A stretch of DNA of 64,000 nucleotides from Vibrio ezurae NBRC 102218 (GCF_000467185.1 NZ_BATM01000021.1:62001-126000), one strand, 5' to 3'. Numbered from the stretch's first letter, positions 17,165 to 27,059 are shown. Notes: generated by a model from the letters alone, not told the origin. Numbers and translations: made by a program.

Positions 17165-19198
17165 ATGAGTGAGACCATGCTAGCAAACCTCGGCTTATTT
17201 TGTTTGATCTTGACTGCCATAGTCAGTAGCGCAGGCGTTGCTGTAGGTCTCTATACTGTTGCGCAGTGGCGAGTCTTTCAAACCGATAAAACGGGTCATG
17301 CGAATTACCCATCCGGTAACTCTTCATCACAGCATCGCTCAATGTGGGTACAGTCTTTAGTGCGCTCGTTTGCCTTGATTTCCTTTTTGGCATCGACCAT
17401 TTCTATCTCTTTGCTTGCTTACGCCTTTGCCAGTGATGATTTTTCACTGAGCTATGTCTCCGACAATTCAAACAGTGCCTTAGCTTTGCCATTTAAAATT
17501 GCCGCCACTTGGGGCGGGCATCAAGGCTCAATGTTATTTTGGATACTGGTGCTAGCAGGGTGGGCGGTATTGGTCTCTAGGCGACACACGAAAGACAGCG
17601 ATTATCATGCAAGTTGGCTGATGCTATTGCTGGTGGCCATATTTAGTTGGTTTACTTTAATTGCTTCCAACCCTTTTGTTTTAAATGAGGTTTTGCCACT
17701 GCAAGGGCGAGATCTTAATCCCATGTTGCAAGACATCGGGCTGATTATTCATCCGCCACTGCTATACATTGGCTATGTCGGATTTTCTTCGGTATTAGCG
17801 CTTACCTGCGGCTATTTATTGGCACTAGATAATTTAGGCGATGTGTTTGAAAGGCTGACGCGACATGCGTTATTAGCATGGATCTTTTTAAGTGCCGGGA
17901 TCTTAGTAGGTGCGGCGTGGGCGTATTATGAGCTCGGTTGGGGCGGATGGTGGTTTTGGGACCCGGTCGAAAATGCTTCATTGTTGCCGTGGTTAACCGC
18001 GACCGCATTACTGCACTCGGTGATGGCAAGTCGCAAGCAAGGTCAGCTAAAGGTGTTTACCTTTGTATTGGCTATTGTCACTTTCTGTCTAAGTATTTTA
18101 GGTACCTTTATTGTACGCTCAGGGGTGCTAACCTCAGTGCATGCTTTTGCGGTTGACCCAAGTAAAGGTCTGGCGCTGTTGGCTATTTTAAGTCTGGTAT
18201 TTATCAGTGCTTATGGCTTGCTGGTAGCGCGAGTACATTACGTAAAATCCAATGCCATCACGCATTTTGCCAGTAAAAACTTTTTGATATTAGTGTCGAT
18301 TAATCTATTGGTGTTAGCCACAGCAATTGTGTTGCTAGGCACTTTTTATCCTATGCTTTATCAGCTGTTTGGCTTAGGCAATATCTCAGTCGGCGCGCCG
18401 TATTTCAATCTACTGTTTGGTCCATTAACTATACTGGCATTAATTGTGATGGGGTTTAGCCCGCTAGTTAAATGGCAAGCACAATCGGGCGCATTCCCGG
18501 TAAAGTTTCTGTTGGGTTCGCTTATCTTTTGCGGCGTATTAAGCGTGTTCTTTTTGCAGATGTACATTCATAGAAACAGCCACGTCTCTGCCTCTTGGTC
18601 TGCTTGGGCTTTATTAACCACATGGGCGGCAATGTGGATGAGCTTTACTCATATTGCGCGCTGTTTTCGCGTAAGAAAACAGGTGTATAAATACAAAGTG
18701 TATCTGGTGTCTATGGCGCATATTGGAGTCGCTATATTGGCATTCGGCGCTAGCATGAACAGCTTTTATTCCTATGAACTCACCGCAAAGTTAGGCCCAA
18801 ACAGCCAAGTTCAATTTGGTGACTATCAAATCCACTATCAAAACACCAAGCTGTATATCGCCAGCAACTATACTGCCGAGCAAGGAGTGGTCGAAATTAC
18901 CGCCCCTAATGGTCAAACGCATATCGCATTGCCAGAAAAACGCTATTACTCAGTGCGAGTGATGAATATGACCGAGCCATCACTAACCCCATTTTTAGAT
19001 GGCGATGTGTATCTCACCCTTGGCGAAAAACTCGATACTCAGCACTACGCCGTCAGAATGCAGTTTAAAGCCTTCATCCGTTGGATATTATTAGGCGCAG
19101 TATTGACCATTGTCGCAGGAGTAGGGCTACTTGGAAGAGGCGTATTAGTAAAGCAATGGTTCACTCAAACCAAAGTAGCCAAGGAGTATCAAGCATGA
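17165..19198 (+). CDS. nrfE: NrfE, CcmF-like heme lyase subunit
   Basis: A 677-residue multi-spanning membrane protein of the CcmF/CcmC heme-handling family. The tryptophan-rich WGGWWFWDPVENASLLPWL near residue 258 binds heme at the periplasmic face, and HPPLLYIGYVGF is another family segment. With NrfF and NrfG it attaches the Lys-liganded heme of NrfA. The start is uncertain: ATG 17165 (weak ribosome site) or ATG 17177, preceded by GTGAG. Its stop overlaps the nrfF start by four bases (ATGA). Confidence 0.93.
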   Translation: MSETMLANLGLFCLILTAIVSSAGVAVGLYTVAQWRVFQTDKTGHANYPSGNSSSQHRSMWVQSLVRSFALISFLASTISISLLAYAFASDDFSLSYVSDNSNSALALPFKIAATWGGHQGSMLFWILVLAGWAVLVSRRHTKDSDYHASWLMLLLVAIFSWFTLIASNPFVLNEVLPLQGRDLNPMLQDIGLIIHPPLLYIGYVGFSSVLALTCGYLLALDNLGDVFERLTRHALLAWIFLSAGILVGAAWAYYELGWGGWWFWDPVENASLLPWLTATALLHSVMASRKQGQLKVFTFVLAIVTFCLSILGTFIVRSGVLTSVHAFAVDPSKGLALLAILSLVFISAYGLLVARVHYVKSNAITHFASKNFLILVSINLLVLATAIVLLGTFYPMLYQLFGLGNISVGAPYFNLLFGPLTILALIVMGFSPLVKWQAQSGAFPVKFLLGSLIFCGVLSVFFLQMYIHRNSHVSASWSAWALLTTWAAMWMSFTHIARCFRVRKQVYKYKVYLVSMAHIGVAILAFGASMNSFYSYELTAKLGPNSQVQFGDYQIHYQNTKLYIASNYTAEQGVVEITAPNGQTHIALPEKRYYSVRVMNMTEPSLTPFLDGDVYLTLGEKLDTQHYAVRMQFKAFIRWILLGAVLTIVAGVGLLGRGVLVKQWFTQTKVAKEYQA

Positions 19199-19617
19199 AA
19201 TGGCTGTTAGGTTTTGGGATTTTGTTAATAACAGCCATGCTTAACGTCAGCATGGCATCGGGGTATCAATCCATTTCACATCCCGTCGATTTATTTGAGT
19301 TTGATTCTGTCGCTCAGCAAAAGCAGGCGATTCATCTAGCCAAAACACTTCGCTGCCCAATGTGCCAAAATCAAAATTTAATCGAGTCCAATTCAGCGGT
19401 CGCGAAAGACATTCGTTTACGAGTGTTTGAGCTGATTAAAGCGGGTAGTAGCGAAGCCGAAGTTAAACAGTACATGGTAGCGCGATACGGAGAGCACGTT
19501 TTATATCAACCCAGCATGAGCTTAAAAAATGCTTTGTTGTGGGGGATTCCGTTGCTACTTGCAGTCGGGATGTTTGGTTTTATGGTGAGGCATATTCAGC
19601 GGTTGGGGAAAGAGTAG
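19195..19617 (+). CDS. nrfF: NrfF, CcmH-like thiol reductase subunit of the heme lyase
   Basis: A 140-residue protein with an N-terminal signal/anchor, the redox motif RCPMCQNQN (Cys54, Cys57) and one C-terminal membrane helix (about 115-133), matching CcmH/NrfF. It reduces the apocytochrome CxxCK cysteines before heme attachment. It is translationally coupled to nrfE. It ends the rightward nrf operon; nrfG is not here but next to nrfA. Confidence 0.93.
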   Translation: MKWLLGFGILLITAMLNVSMASGYQSISHPVDLFEFDSVAQQKQAIHLAKTLRCPMCQNQNLIESNSAVAKDIRLRVFELIKAGSSEAEVKQYMVARYGEHVLYQPSMSLKNALLWGIPLLLAVGMFGFMVRHIQRLGKE

Positions 19618-19774
19618 GGTTATTTAAAACCTGTTCTAAAACTGGAGTGGTTGCTTTAGGTATCTTCATAGTTCGAGTTTTTTTGAAAGTGGCGATGGTT
19701 CTAAGCTCGGAGAAAGGTTAAGACTGGTACATAAATAGATTGCATCTGAATTAGCTAAACCCCAAACACAAAAA

Positions 19775-19794
19775 GCTCAGCCCGAAGGCTGAGC
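19775..19794. terminator. Bidirectional terminator between nrfF and the sulfatase gene
   Basis: A perfect 8-bp stem GCTCAGCC/GGCTGAGC with tetraloop CGAA. TTTTTG follows on the minus strand, so it chiefly ends the sulfatase transcript from the right. Confidence 0.85.
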
Positions 19795-19824
19795 AAAGGC
19801 TCTCTTTAGAGGAAGAGATAAGAA

Positions 19825-21393
19825 CTACTTTTTCATCTGATTAATTTGCTGTTGCATGTTGTCAATTTGGTCAAGTTTGGCTTTTACGCCGAGCGAGGTT
19901 TGACTGATTGCGGCAGGGTTTAGCACTTGCCCTTGTTGACGAGGGTATTGATCTAGAGTGGCAAAGAATTTGCCTAGCTCGTCTTGTACTGGAACAAATA
20001 ACCACATGTTATCCGCCATCCAACGAAGGTACATGCCTGATTCGTGTGGTGCTTTTTCAAATGGGTCTGCACGTAGATGGATGATTTTCGGCCAGTTAGA
20101 TTCAAAACGTACTGCATCGGTGATGTTGCCTTCTAGGGTAGCGAAGTGCAGTTTCCAATCTTCCCAGCGAATGGCGTTTAGCTCACCGTTGGCACTAAAG
20201 TACAGCAGTGAATCACGAGGGCCTTTTTCTTCTTTTCCTTCAAAGTAAGGCATGAAGTTGTGGCCGTCGATGTGGACGCGCCATTCTTTTCCGTTCGCTG
20301 TGTAGCCTTTTGCTAGCTTCTCTTTTACATCCGGTACGCCAGCGGCTGCCATAATAGTTGGTAGCCAATCTTGGTGCGCCATCATGTCGTTGTAGCGAGT
20401 ACCTGCTTCAATCACGCCAGGCCAGCGGACCAGTTGTGGTACGCGCATGCCGCCTTCCCAAGTGGTGCCTTTTTCTCCATGAAATGGCGTTGCGCCGCCG
20501 TCAGGCCAAGAAACGGTTTCTGCGCCGTTATCTGTTGAGTAGATGACGATGGTGTTGTCGGCTATTCCAAGTTCGTCTAGCTTGTCTAGTAAGATCCCGA
20601 CATGGTCGTCGTGCTCTAACATGCCATCGGCATAAATGCTGATGCCTGATTTACCTTGGTATTTCTCTTGTAGACGAGTCCATACGTGCATGCGAGTGGT
20701 ATTGTGCCAAATAAAGAATGGTTTATCGGCTTTTACCGCTTTTTCCATAAAGGCGAGAGAAGAATCTAAGAACTCTTCATCGGCGGTTTCCATGCGCTTA
20801 CGCGTCATAGGGCCAGTATCTTCAATGCGACCGTCAGCGTAAGATTTAATTACGCCGCGAGGGCCGTAGTTTTTACGAAACTCTGGGTCTTTTGGATAGT
20901 AGTAAGTCTCTGGCTCTTCTTCGGCATTCAAGTGGTACAAGTTGCCAAAGAACTCATCAAAACCGTGTTTAGTTGGCAAGTGCTGATCTTGGTCGCCTAA
21001 GTGGTTTTTACCAAATTGTGCGGTCATATAGCCTTGATCTTTTAGCAGATCGGCAATGGTAGGAGCCCAATCAGGAATGCCGTGGGTTGAACCTGGCATG
21101 CCAATGGTGAGCAAACCGGTACGAAACGGTTCTTGACCGGTAATGAACGAAGCACGTCCAGCCGTACAAGATTGCTGACCATAGTGGTCGGTAAATAAGG
21201 CGCCTTCATTGGCAATACGGTCAATGTTTGGGGTTTTGTAGCCCATCATGCCTTGGTTGTAGGCACCTACGTTCCATATACCTATATCATCGCCAAAGAT
21301 GGCAAGAATATTAGGTTTGTCGGCGGCTACAGCGGTTGCTGAAACGGCTAACATTCCTGCTGACATAGCCAGTTTACTGAATTGATTAGTCAT
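19825..21393 (-). CDS. Exported Cys-type sulfatase (arylsulfatase family, CTAGR)
   Basis: A 522-residue alkaline-phosphatase-fold sulfatase. The signal peptide ends at AVAA near residue 24. Metal ligands Asp35/Asp36 lie in IFGDD. The catalytic cysteine is Cys76 in CTAGRASFITG, the C-x-A-G-R variant that radical-SAM maturases accept; this Cys must be oxidised to formylglycine. YSTDNGAE supplies the later Asp/Asn ligands. GGAG six bases before ATG 21393 supports that start over the in-frame 13-residue extension. The C-terminus has a coiled-coil-like Gln-rich tail. The maturase gene at 37678 and a shared promoter motif link the two. The substrate is unknown. Confidence 0.9.
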   Translation of the reverse strand: MTNQFSKLAMSAGMLAVSATAVAADKPNILAIFGDDIGIWNVGAYNQGMMGYKTPNIDRIANEGALFTDHYGQQSCTAGRASFITGQEPFRTGLLTIGMPGSTHGIPDWAPTIADLLKDQGYMTAQFGKNHLGDQDQHLPTKHGFDEFFGNLYHLNAEEEPETYYYPKDPEFRKNYGPRGVIKSYADGRIEDTGPMTRKRMETADEEFLDSSLAFMEKAVKADKPFFIWHNTTRMHVWTRLQEKYQGKSGISIYADGMLEHDDHVGILLDKLDELGIADNTIVIYSTDNGAETVSWPDGGATPFHGEKGTTWEGGMRVPQLVRWPGVIEAGTRYNDMMAHQDWLPTIMAAAGVPDVKEKLAKGYTANGKEWRVHIDGHNFMPYFEGKEEKGPRDSLLYFSANGELNAIRWEDWKLHFATLEGNITDAVRFESNWPKIIHLRADPFEKAPHESGMYLRWMADNMWLFVPVQDELGKFFATLDQYPRQQGQVLNPAAISQTSLGVKAKLDQIDNMQQQINQMKK

Positions 21394-21579
21394 TGAGACT
21401 CCATCGCTTTTTTCTAAGGAAAAGGAATTCAACGAATCAGTCCCATGAATTGCTAAGGGAAATATTAAGGCGCTCTTTGCATGTATTTGCGTTAAATCAC
21501 TTACAAGAGGGCGATAAACCCGATGCGTTGTGGGGGCATAGTAAATATTGGGGAAATGCTTTGTCGCTTTATAGACCTT

Positions 21580-21594
21580 ATAACCTTTAGTTAA
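21580..21594. promoter_or_regulatory. Candidate LysR operator, copy 1 (sulfatase side)
   Basis: ATAAC-CTTTA-GTTAA, a near-perfect dyad with 5-base arms and 5-base spacer, fitting the LysR T-N11-A rule. It lies about 190 bases upstream of the sulfatase start. The same motif occurs at 21739 and 37624. Confidence 0.5.
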
Positions 21595-21738
21595 TTACTT
21601 GCTAACTATTTGATTTTTGGATTTTATTTGATTATTTAGAAGAGTTTGATAAGTAAAAAATGTGAGATGGCGCATCGGTTATTACCGTTGGCTATTTAAA
21701 ATACTCGACTTCGAAATAAGCTATAACGACTTTCCTGT

Positions 21739-21753
21739 ATAACCTTTTGTTAT
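21739..21753. promoter_or_regulatory. Candidate LysR operator, copy 2 (moxR side)
   Basis: ATAAC-CTTTT-GTTAT, a perfect 5-5-5 dyad (T-N11-A), 46 bases upstream of the moxR start. The rest of the 406-base divergent region 21394-21799 holds no gene. Confidence 0.55.
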
Positions 21754-21799
21754 GGCGAAATTACATACAATGAGTGGATTCAATGTATGAGGGTCGATT

Positions 21800-22804
21800 A
21801 TGAATCAGTCACAACAGGCTATTGCCAATCTAATTTCGCGAGTAGAACAGTCCGTGGTTGGTCAGAGGCATGTGGTTGAGTCGTTAGTGCTGGGTTTATT
21901 AACCAACGGGCATGTCTTGTTAGAAGGCTTACCCGGCACTGCGAAAACGCGCTCAGTTAAAGCTTTGGTCGATGCGTTAAATACCTCGTTTGGTCGAATT
22001 CAATTTACCCCAGATCTTTTACCCTCAGATGTAACGGGCACAGAAGTGTATCAAGAGGTTGTAAATTACTCAGGCAATGCCAAGCCTCAGTTGCACTTTC
22101 AAGCAGGCCCAATTTTTAACAGCATTGTATTAGCCGATGAAATCAATCGCGCTCCGGCCAAGGTGCAAGCGGCATTGTTAGAAGCGATGGCGGAGGGAAC
22201 GATCACCGTTGCTGATGAAACGCATCAATTACCTGAGTTATTTATGGTGCTGGCAACACAAAACCCGATTGAGCAAGAAGGGACGTACCCATTGCCAGAA
22301 GCGCAAATGGATCGCTTTCTTTTAAAAGTGCGAGTGGATTACCCAGACGATGATGCCGAGCTTAATATCATGCGCCTTGTGCGTAGCGAAGAGACGCAAG
22401 ATGACGAGGGTGATTCTTTAAGTGCAGAGCCACTTCCTGCAATAGATCCTAAATGGGTGTTTAAGGCTCGCCAAGAAATCGCCAAGGTTGAAGTCTCAAG
22501 CATCGCAGAGCGCTATATTGTGGCGCTTATCATGGCAACTCGTCATCCCCAAAGATACCCAAACAGCAAGTTACCGCGCTGGATCCAAGTAGGCGCAAGC
22601 CCTAGAGCCTCAATAGCCTTAGACAAATGCTCTAGAGCCTATGCATGGCTACAAGGGCGCAATTTTGTTGAGCCTGATGATATCCGCGCGGTGGCCCACA
22701 GCGTGTTAGGCCATAGATACACCCCTAGCTTTGATGCACTAGCAGAAGGAATTTGCGCCACTGAGATCATTGACGAGCTACTTGATCATGTCGTGATTGG
22801 CTAG
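21800..22804 (+). CDS. MoxR-family AAA+ ATPase
   Basis: A 334-residue AAA+ protein. Walker A is GLPGTAKT (43-50), Walker B LADEINRA, with EAMAEGTITV and sensor segment ATQNPIEQEGTYPLPEAQ. MoxR ATPases act as chaperones with VWA-domain proteins. This is the first gene of a tight six-gene operon (MoxR, DUF58, DUF4381, two VWA proteins, BatD). GAGGG precedes ATG 21800. Confidence 0.92.
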   Translation: MNQSQQAIANLISRVEQSVVGQRHVVESLVLGLLTNGHVLLEGLPGTAKTRSVKALVDALNTSFGRIQFTPDLLPSDVTGTEVYQEVVNYSGNAKPQLHFQAGPIFNSIVLADEINRAPAKVQAALLEAMAEGTITVADETHQLPELFMVLATQNPIEQEGTYPLPEAQMDRFLLKVRVDYPDDDAELNIMRLVRSEETQDDEGDSLSAEPLPAIDPKWVFKARQEIAKVEVSSIAERYIVALIMATRHPQRYPNSKLPRWIQVGASPRASIALDKCSRAYAWLQGRNFVEPDDIRAVAHSVLGHRYTPSFDALAEGICATEIIDELLDHVVIG

Positions 22805-22819
22805 CGAGAGGCAGTAAAA

Positions 22820-23758
22820 ATGGTTCAAGTATCCCATGACGAACGAATTCATTGCCAATATCAGCGTCTAGTTCAGTTGCAAGGGCAGGTGGGCTCGTTG
22901 TCGTTTTTACCGAAATTGACCGCAGGTACTTTGTTATCAGGGCGTCATCACTCTTTGTTTCGTGGGCGCGGACTTAATTTTGAAGAGCTACGTCATTATA
23001 AGCGTGGCGATGACATTCGCAACTTGGATTGGAAAGTGACCCTGCGCACTGGCAAGCCTCATGTGCGTGCCTATACCGAAGAAAAAGATCGCAATGTGAT
23101 TATCTGCGTTGACCAACGCGCGAGCTTATTTTTCTCTTCTGCTGAGGTGATGAAATCGGTAGTGGCTGCGGAAATTGCGGCGTTGAGTGCATGGCGAGTG
23201 CTAAAAGATGGTGACAGAGTTGGCTTTGTCATCGCTACACCGAGCGGGCCGCAGTGGCACAAACCTCAGCGCAGTCGTGCACATCTTTTACATCATTTAA
23301 AGCATCTTACGGACGCTAATCAAGCCTTAAATGTGCGTTGCCATGATGATGAAAACGCTTCATTTTCCCATCTTATGACAGCCTTGCGTCGCAGTGTCAC
23401 TAAAGGCTCAATGGTCATCATACTCAGCGACTGGCATGGCGTGAGCCAAATGGATATCGAAGCGCTCAAGCAGCTACAAATTCATAATGATGTGCTTACC
23501 GTGATGATTTCCGATGAGTTTGAGCAGAGCTTACCTGCTAGTACCTCATTGTGGGTATTGGGCGATGGTCAACATCAGCTCAATCTCGGCGGTGCCAATC
23601 AAATTCAAAAAGCCAGTCGCGGTCTAGCGCAGCATCAAACCATGAAAAAAAGCCAACTAGTGCGCTTAATGGCGAGCAAAGGTTTACCTCTGATTTGCTT
23701 GGGCACAAAAGGCGATCACCTTGCGCAATTTAAGCGGGAAATGGGGACGGGACGATGA
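22820..23758 (+). CDS. DUF58 domain protein of the MoxR/Bat operon
   Basis: A 312-residue protein with the DUF58 core FEELRHYKRGDDIRNLDWKV followed by AYTEEKDRNV and a VWA-like fold (IICVDQR). No membrane segment is apparent, unlike many DUF58 proteins, so it is probably cytoplasmic. It lies 15 bases after moxR and overlaps the next gene by four bases (ATGA). Its role is inferred from the constant association with MoxR. Confidence 0.88.
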   Translation: MVQVSHDERIHCQYQRLVQLQGQVGSLSFLPKLTAGTLLSGRHHSLFRGRGLNFEELRHYKRGDDIRNLDWKVTLRTGKPHVRAYTEEKDRNVIICVDQRASLFFSSAEVMKSVVAAEIAALSAWRVLKDGDRVGFVIATPSGPQWHKPQRSRAHLLHHLKHLTDANQALNVRCHDDENASFSHLMTALRRSVTKGSMVIILSDWHGVSQMDIEALKQLQIHNDVLTVMISDEFEQSLPASTSLWVLGDGQHQLNLGGANQIQKASRGLAQHQTMKKSQLVRLMASKGLPLICLGTKGDHLAQFKREMGTGR

Positions 23759-24315
23759 GCCTACACACTCCACCACAAAGTTATATGTTGCGTGACATCG
23801 TGGAAGTTGCGGTCGCGCCTTCAGTGAGTTGGTTGCCACAGACGATAGGCTGGAAGGTTTTAGCATTCGTGCTACTCGGCGCTTTTTGTCTATGGGTAGT
23901 TAAGCAATTTAAAATTTGGCACAGTAACCGCTACCGCCGAGAAGCGTTGAATACACTAAATCGTATTGCAAAAGCGTGTCACGGCAGTATTCAAGATCCA
24001 GCGGCCTTTCGCCGTCAGGTCAGTTGCGATCTCTTTTCGGTGATGAAAGCGGCGCTGCGAGTGGTAAATCCAAAGGGTGCTAGTTTATACGGCGCATCGT
24101 TTTTACAAGCGTTAGATGCACACATTCCAGAAAATAGCCGTCAGTTTGAAGCTAAATGGTCGCACTGGATGCGCGGTTTGATGGACAGCCAATATGTGCT
24201 GAATGAGATTGAATTACTGCTGTTGCTAGACGATTGCCAAAGATGGGTAGGTGAACATCACGCTTTTCTTACAGAGAGTAACTGTGAGACTAACAGCGAG
24301 GTACAAAATGTTTAG
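23755..24315 (+). CDS. DUF4381 membrane protein of the MoxR/Bat operon
   Basis: A 186-residue protein with one membrane helix at about residues 32-50 (GWKVLAFVLLGAFCLWVV) and a cytoplasmic alpha-helical C-terminal domain starting NRYRREAL. This arrangement and the operon position between DUF58 and VWA genes match DUF4381. It overlaps both neighbours (4 bases upstream, 8 downstream), so translation is coupled. Biochemical role unknown. Confidence 0.85.
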   Translation: MSLHTPPQSYMLRDIVEVAVAPSVSWLPQTIGWKVLAFVLLGAFCLWVVKQFKIWHSNRYRREALNTLNRIAKACHGSIQDPAAFRRQVSCDLFSVMKAALRVVNPKGASLYGASFLQALDAHIPENSRQFEAKWSHWMRGLMDSQYVLNEIELLLLLDDCQRWVGEHHAFLTESNCETNSEVQNV

Positions 24316-25336
24316 TTTTGATCTCGAACTGGCGCATCCACTTTGGCTTTTGGCTTTGCCAGCACCTTTGTTTATTTACTATTTTATTCCAGCCTATCGC
24401 ACCAAACAATCAGCCATCAAAGTGCCGTTTTTTGGCCTCTTGCTAGAGGTGTTAGGTGAGAGCCCAACAGAGGGTGCCAGTCAGTTGCGTCCATCACTTT
24501 GGCAACGCTGTATTTTAGTGTTGTCGTGGTCACTTGTGGTTTTGGCTATGTCGAAACCGACCGTACTTGGCGCGCCACAAACAAAGCAGCAATTAGGGCG
24601 TGATGTGATGGTGGTAGTCGACTTGTCTCAGTCGATGGAGGAGCGTGATTTTACCTCATTAGATGGTGAGAAAATATCAAGGCTAGAGGCGGTTAAAGAG
24701 GTATTGCAAAACTTTGTGCAATCTCGACAAGGCGACCGCCTTGGCTTGATTTTGTTTGGTGACGCGGCATTTGTGCAAACTCCATTTACCGCCGACCAAA
24801 GTGTTTGGTTGGCATTACTCGAGCAAACTCAAGTAGGAATGGCAGGGGCAAGCACGCATCTAGGAGACGCAATCGGCTTGGCGATAAAAGTGTTTGAACA
24901 AACGCCTGCGACACCTGCAACACCTGCAAAAGCGAATGAAGCGCGCGAGAAAGTCGCCATTGTCTTAACCGATGGTAATGATACGGGAAGTTTTGTCGAA
25001 CCGATTGACGCGGCAAAAGTGGCTAAAGCCAAACAGGTGAAAATTCATGTGATTGCCATTGGCGACCCAACAACGGTCGGCGAAAAAGCCCTTGATATGT
25101 CGACGATTGAACGTATTGCTTTGGAATCTGGAGGCGAGTCATTTCAAGCGTTAGATAGGCACTCTTTAACACTCGCGTCTGAAAAAATTGATGCATTAGA
25201 TCCAGAGCTTTACCAAAGCACCACTTATCGACCCAAAACCAGCTTACATGCGTACCCTATCATGCTGGTGGTTGCGCTTTATCTGTGCGCTTTTGCGGTT
25301 AGCTTGTGGTGTCGCACGCTGAATAATAAGGAGTAA
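24308..25336 (+). CDS. VWA-domain protein, BatA-like
   Basis: A 342-residue membrane protein with an N-terminal helix pair, the VWA domain carrying the MIDAS motif DLSQS near residue 104 and the later metal-binding TDG in VLTDGNDTG, and a C-terminal helix. An Ala/Thr/Pro repeat (QTPATPATPA) lies in a surface loop. BatA-type proteins bind MoxR-activated partners at the inner membrane. ATG 24308 overlaps the DUF4381 stop; the longer frame from 24251 reads through that gene and is rejected. Confidence 0.9.
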   Translation: MFSFDLELAHPLWLLALPAPLFIYYFIPAYRTKQSAIKVPFFGLLLEVLGESPTEGASQLRPSLWQRCILVLSWSLVVLAMSKPTVLGAPQTKQQLGRDVMVVVDLSQSMEERDFTSLDGEKISRLEAVKEVLQNFVQSRQGDRLGLILFGDAAFVQTPFTADQSVWLALLEQTQVGMAGASTHLGDAIGLAIKVFEQTPATPATPAKANEAREKVAIVLTDGNDTGSFVEPIDAAKVAKAKQVKIHVIAIGDPTTVGEKALDMSTIERIALESGGESFQALDRHSLTLASEKIDALDPELYQSTTYRPKTSLHAYPIMLVVALYLCAFAVSLWCRTLNNKE

Positions 25337-25340
25337 AGGC

Positions 25341-27059
25341 ATGTTTGATTTTGCCCTTTTTGAGCGATTGTTTTGGCAACAAATACTGACTCAGTTCCAT
25401 TTTATAAGACCGTTATGGCTGTTGGCGTTGTTGCCATTGTGTGCAGTGATTTATTGGCGATGGCAATTAGATACCCAACGCCAAGGGCAAGCCGTTTTAC
25501 CTAAGCACTTAATCCAAGCTTTATCTATTGGACAACAAGGGTGGCGAAAGCAATTGCCACTTAAATTTTTGTCTGTGGTGATGAGCTTGGCAATTGTGCT
25601 CTGCGCAGGCCCCACTTGGCAGCGTGCACCATCACCATTTGGCGAAGACAAAGCCTCACTGCTTATTGCGTTAGACGCTAGTGCTTCAATGCTAAATGAA
25701 GATTTAGCGCCAACACGCTTAGCGCGAGCAAAACAAAAAATTCATGACTTGTTAGAGCTAAGAGATGGAGGACAAACAGGCTTAGTGGTGTTTGCGGGGA
25801 CGTCACATTTGGCGATGCCGCTAACTAAAGACCGTCAGGTATTTGCGCCATTTTTGGCGGCCATTGACCCAGACATAATGCCTATCAAAGGCAAAAGAGC
25901 CGATAGCATTATTGAGCAAATTGAGAGTCAGCTGTCTGAGAAAATGCCTGCTAGCGTGTTGTTAATTAGCGATGGTGTTACGCCAGATAGCTTAGTGCGT
26001 TTGGCGGAGTATTTTACGCAAAGTTCTCACCAATTATTGATTTTAGCGACAGGCAATCCAAAGCTAAAAAGCAACAACCCAATGGATCTTAGCTCGTTGC
26101 AACGCTTAGCTCGTCAAAGTGGCGCAAGTTTAGAAGTGGTCAGTATTGATAATACCGATGTGCTGGCACTAGATAGAAAAATACAAAGGCACATGCAGCT
26201 CAATAATGAGTCGGCAATGCCGTGGCAAGATATGGGCTATTACTTATTGTTTCCTATCGCTTTGCTTTTATTGCTGTGGTTTAGAAAAGGCTGGCTAGTG
26301 CAATGGGTTGTTATTGGCTGTGTGATAGCGCCTTGGTATTCAGCATCGGTAATCGCTGCACCGGTTTATTCTGTTAGCGCTCATCAAGCAGAGAGCGTAA
26401 GTGCTTTTGAAGAAGTGACTACGCTGGATAAAGTCTCTAGTGCATGGATAAACCTTTGGCTAACTGCAGATCAACAAGGGCAGTGGCACTTTAATCGACA
26501 ACGCTATTTGCAAGCCGCCACCCACTTTCAAGAGCCCATGCGCAAAGGCATTGCCTATTACTACGCCGCTGAATACTCGCTAGCTCATTCTGCGTTCTTA
26601 AATGCAGACTCCGCCAATGGCGCGTTTTACGCAGGCATTGCGCTCGCAAGGCAAAGGGAATATCTAAAAGCGCGTGACCTGTTTGCCTATTTATTAAGTG
26701 AAAAACGCTGGCCGTTAATGGCTGAATTGCGCTCGCAAATTGAGCACAATTTAATGGTGATGCAGGGCATAGTCGACGAAGTAAATCGTCTGAGTGCTAG
26801 CCAAGCAGGCACTACCGATGGTGCGGAGGATTCCATTGAGTTGGGAGATAATCCACAAACCGGTGACGGCGCAGAAGACACTGCGGTTGCTGAGATGATG
26901 CTAAAAGAGTCGCTCAATGCCAACGAGATTTTAGGCAGTGAAGAGTTGGCTGATAAATGGCTACGACGGGTAGAGTCCGATCCTAAGCTCTTTTTACGCG
27001 CTAAGTTTCAAATACAGCGAAGCACACAGCAAGCACAGGAGCGAAATGATGCCCAATAA
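25341..27059 (+). CDS. VWA-TPR protein, BatB/BatC fusion type
   Basis: A 572-residue protein. N-terminal membrane segments and a VWA domain with MIDAS DASAS (near residue 112) come first, then a membrane helix near 295-330 and a C-terminal periplasmic TPR region (YYYAAEYSLAHSAFLNADS, then ARQREYLKARDLF). An acidic low-complexity linker (TTDGAEDSIELGDNPQ) follows. In Bacteroides BatB and BatC are separate; the fused form is common in gammaproteobacteria. Its 3' end overlaps the BatD gene by 14 bases. Confidence 0.88.
   Translation: MFDFALFERLFWQQILTQFHFIRPLWLLALLPLCAVIYWRWQLDTQRQGQAVLPKHLIQALSIGQQGWRKQLPLKFLSVVMSLAIVLCAGPTWQRAPSPFGEDKASLLIALDASASMLNEDLAPTRLARAKQKIHDLLELRDGGQTGLVVFAGTSHLAMPLTKDRQVFAPFLAAIDPDIMPIKGKRADSIIEQIESQLSEKMPASVLLISDGVTPDSLVRLAEYFTQSSHQLLILATGNPKLKSNNPMDLSSLQRLARQSGASLEVVSIDNTDVLALDRKIQRHMQLNNESAMPWQDMGYYLLFPIALLLLLWFRKGWLVQWVVIGCVIAPWYSASVIAAPVYSVSAHQAESVSAFEEVTTLDKVSSAWINLWLTADQQGQWHFNRQRYLQAATHFQEPMRKGIAYYYAAEYSLAHSAFLNADSANGAFYAGIALARQREYLKARDLFAYLLSEKRWPLMAELRSQIEHNLMVMQGIVDEVNRLSASQAGTTDGAEDSIELGDNPQTGDGAEDTAVAEMMLKESLNANEILGSEELADKWLRRVESDPKLFLRAKFQIQRSTQQAQERNDAQ

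Noticed and set aside
24891..24932. CCTGCGACACC-type short tandem repeat in the BatA-like gene
   Set aside because: In-frame Ala/Thr/Pro codon repeat within a loop; ordinary low-complexity coding sequence.
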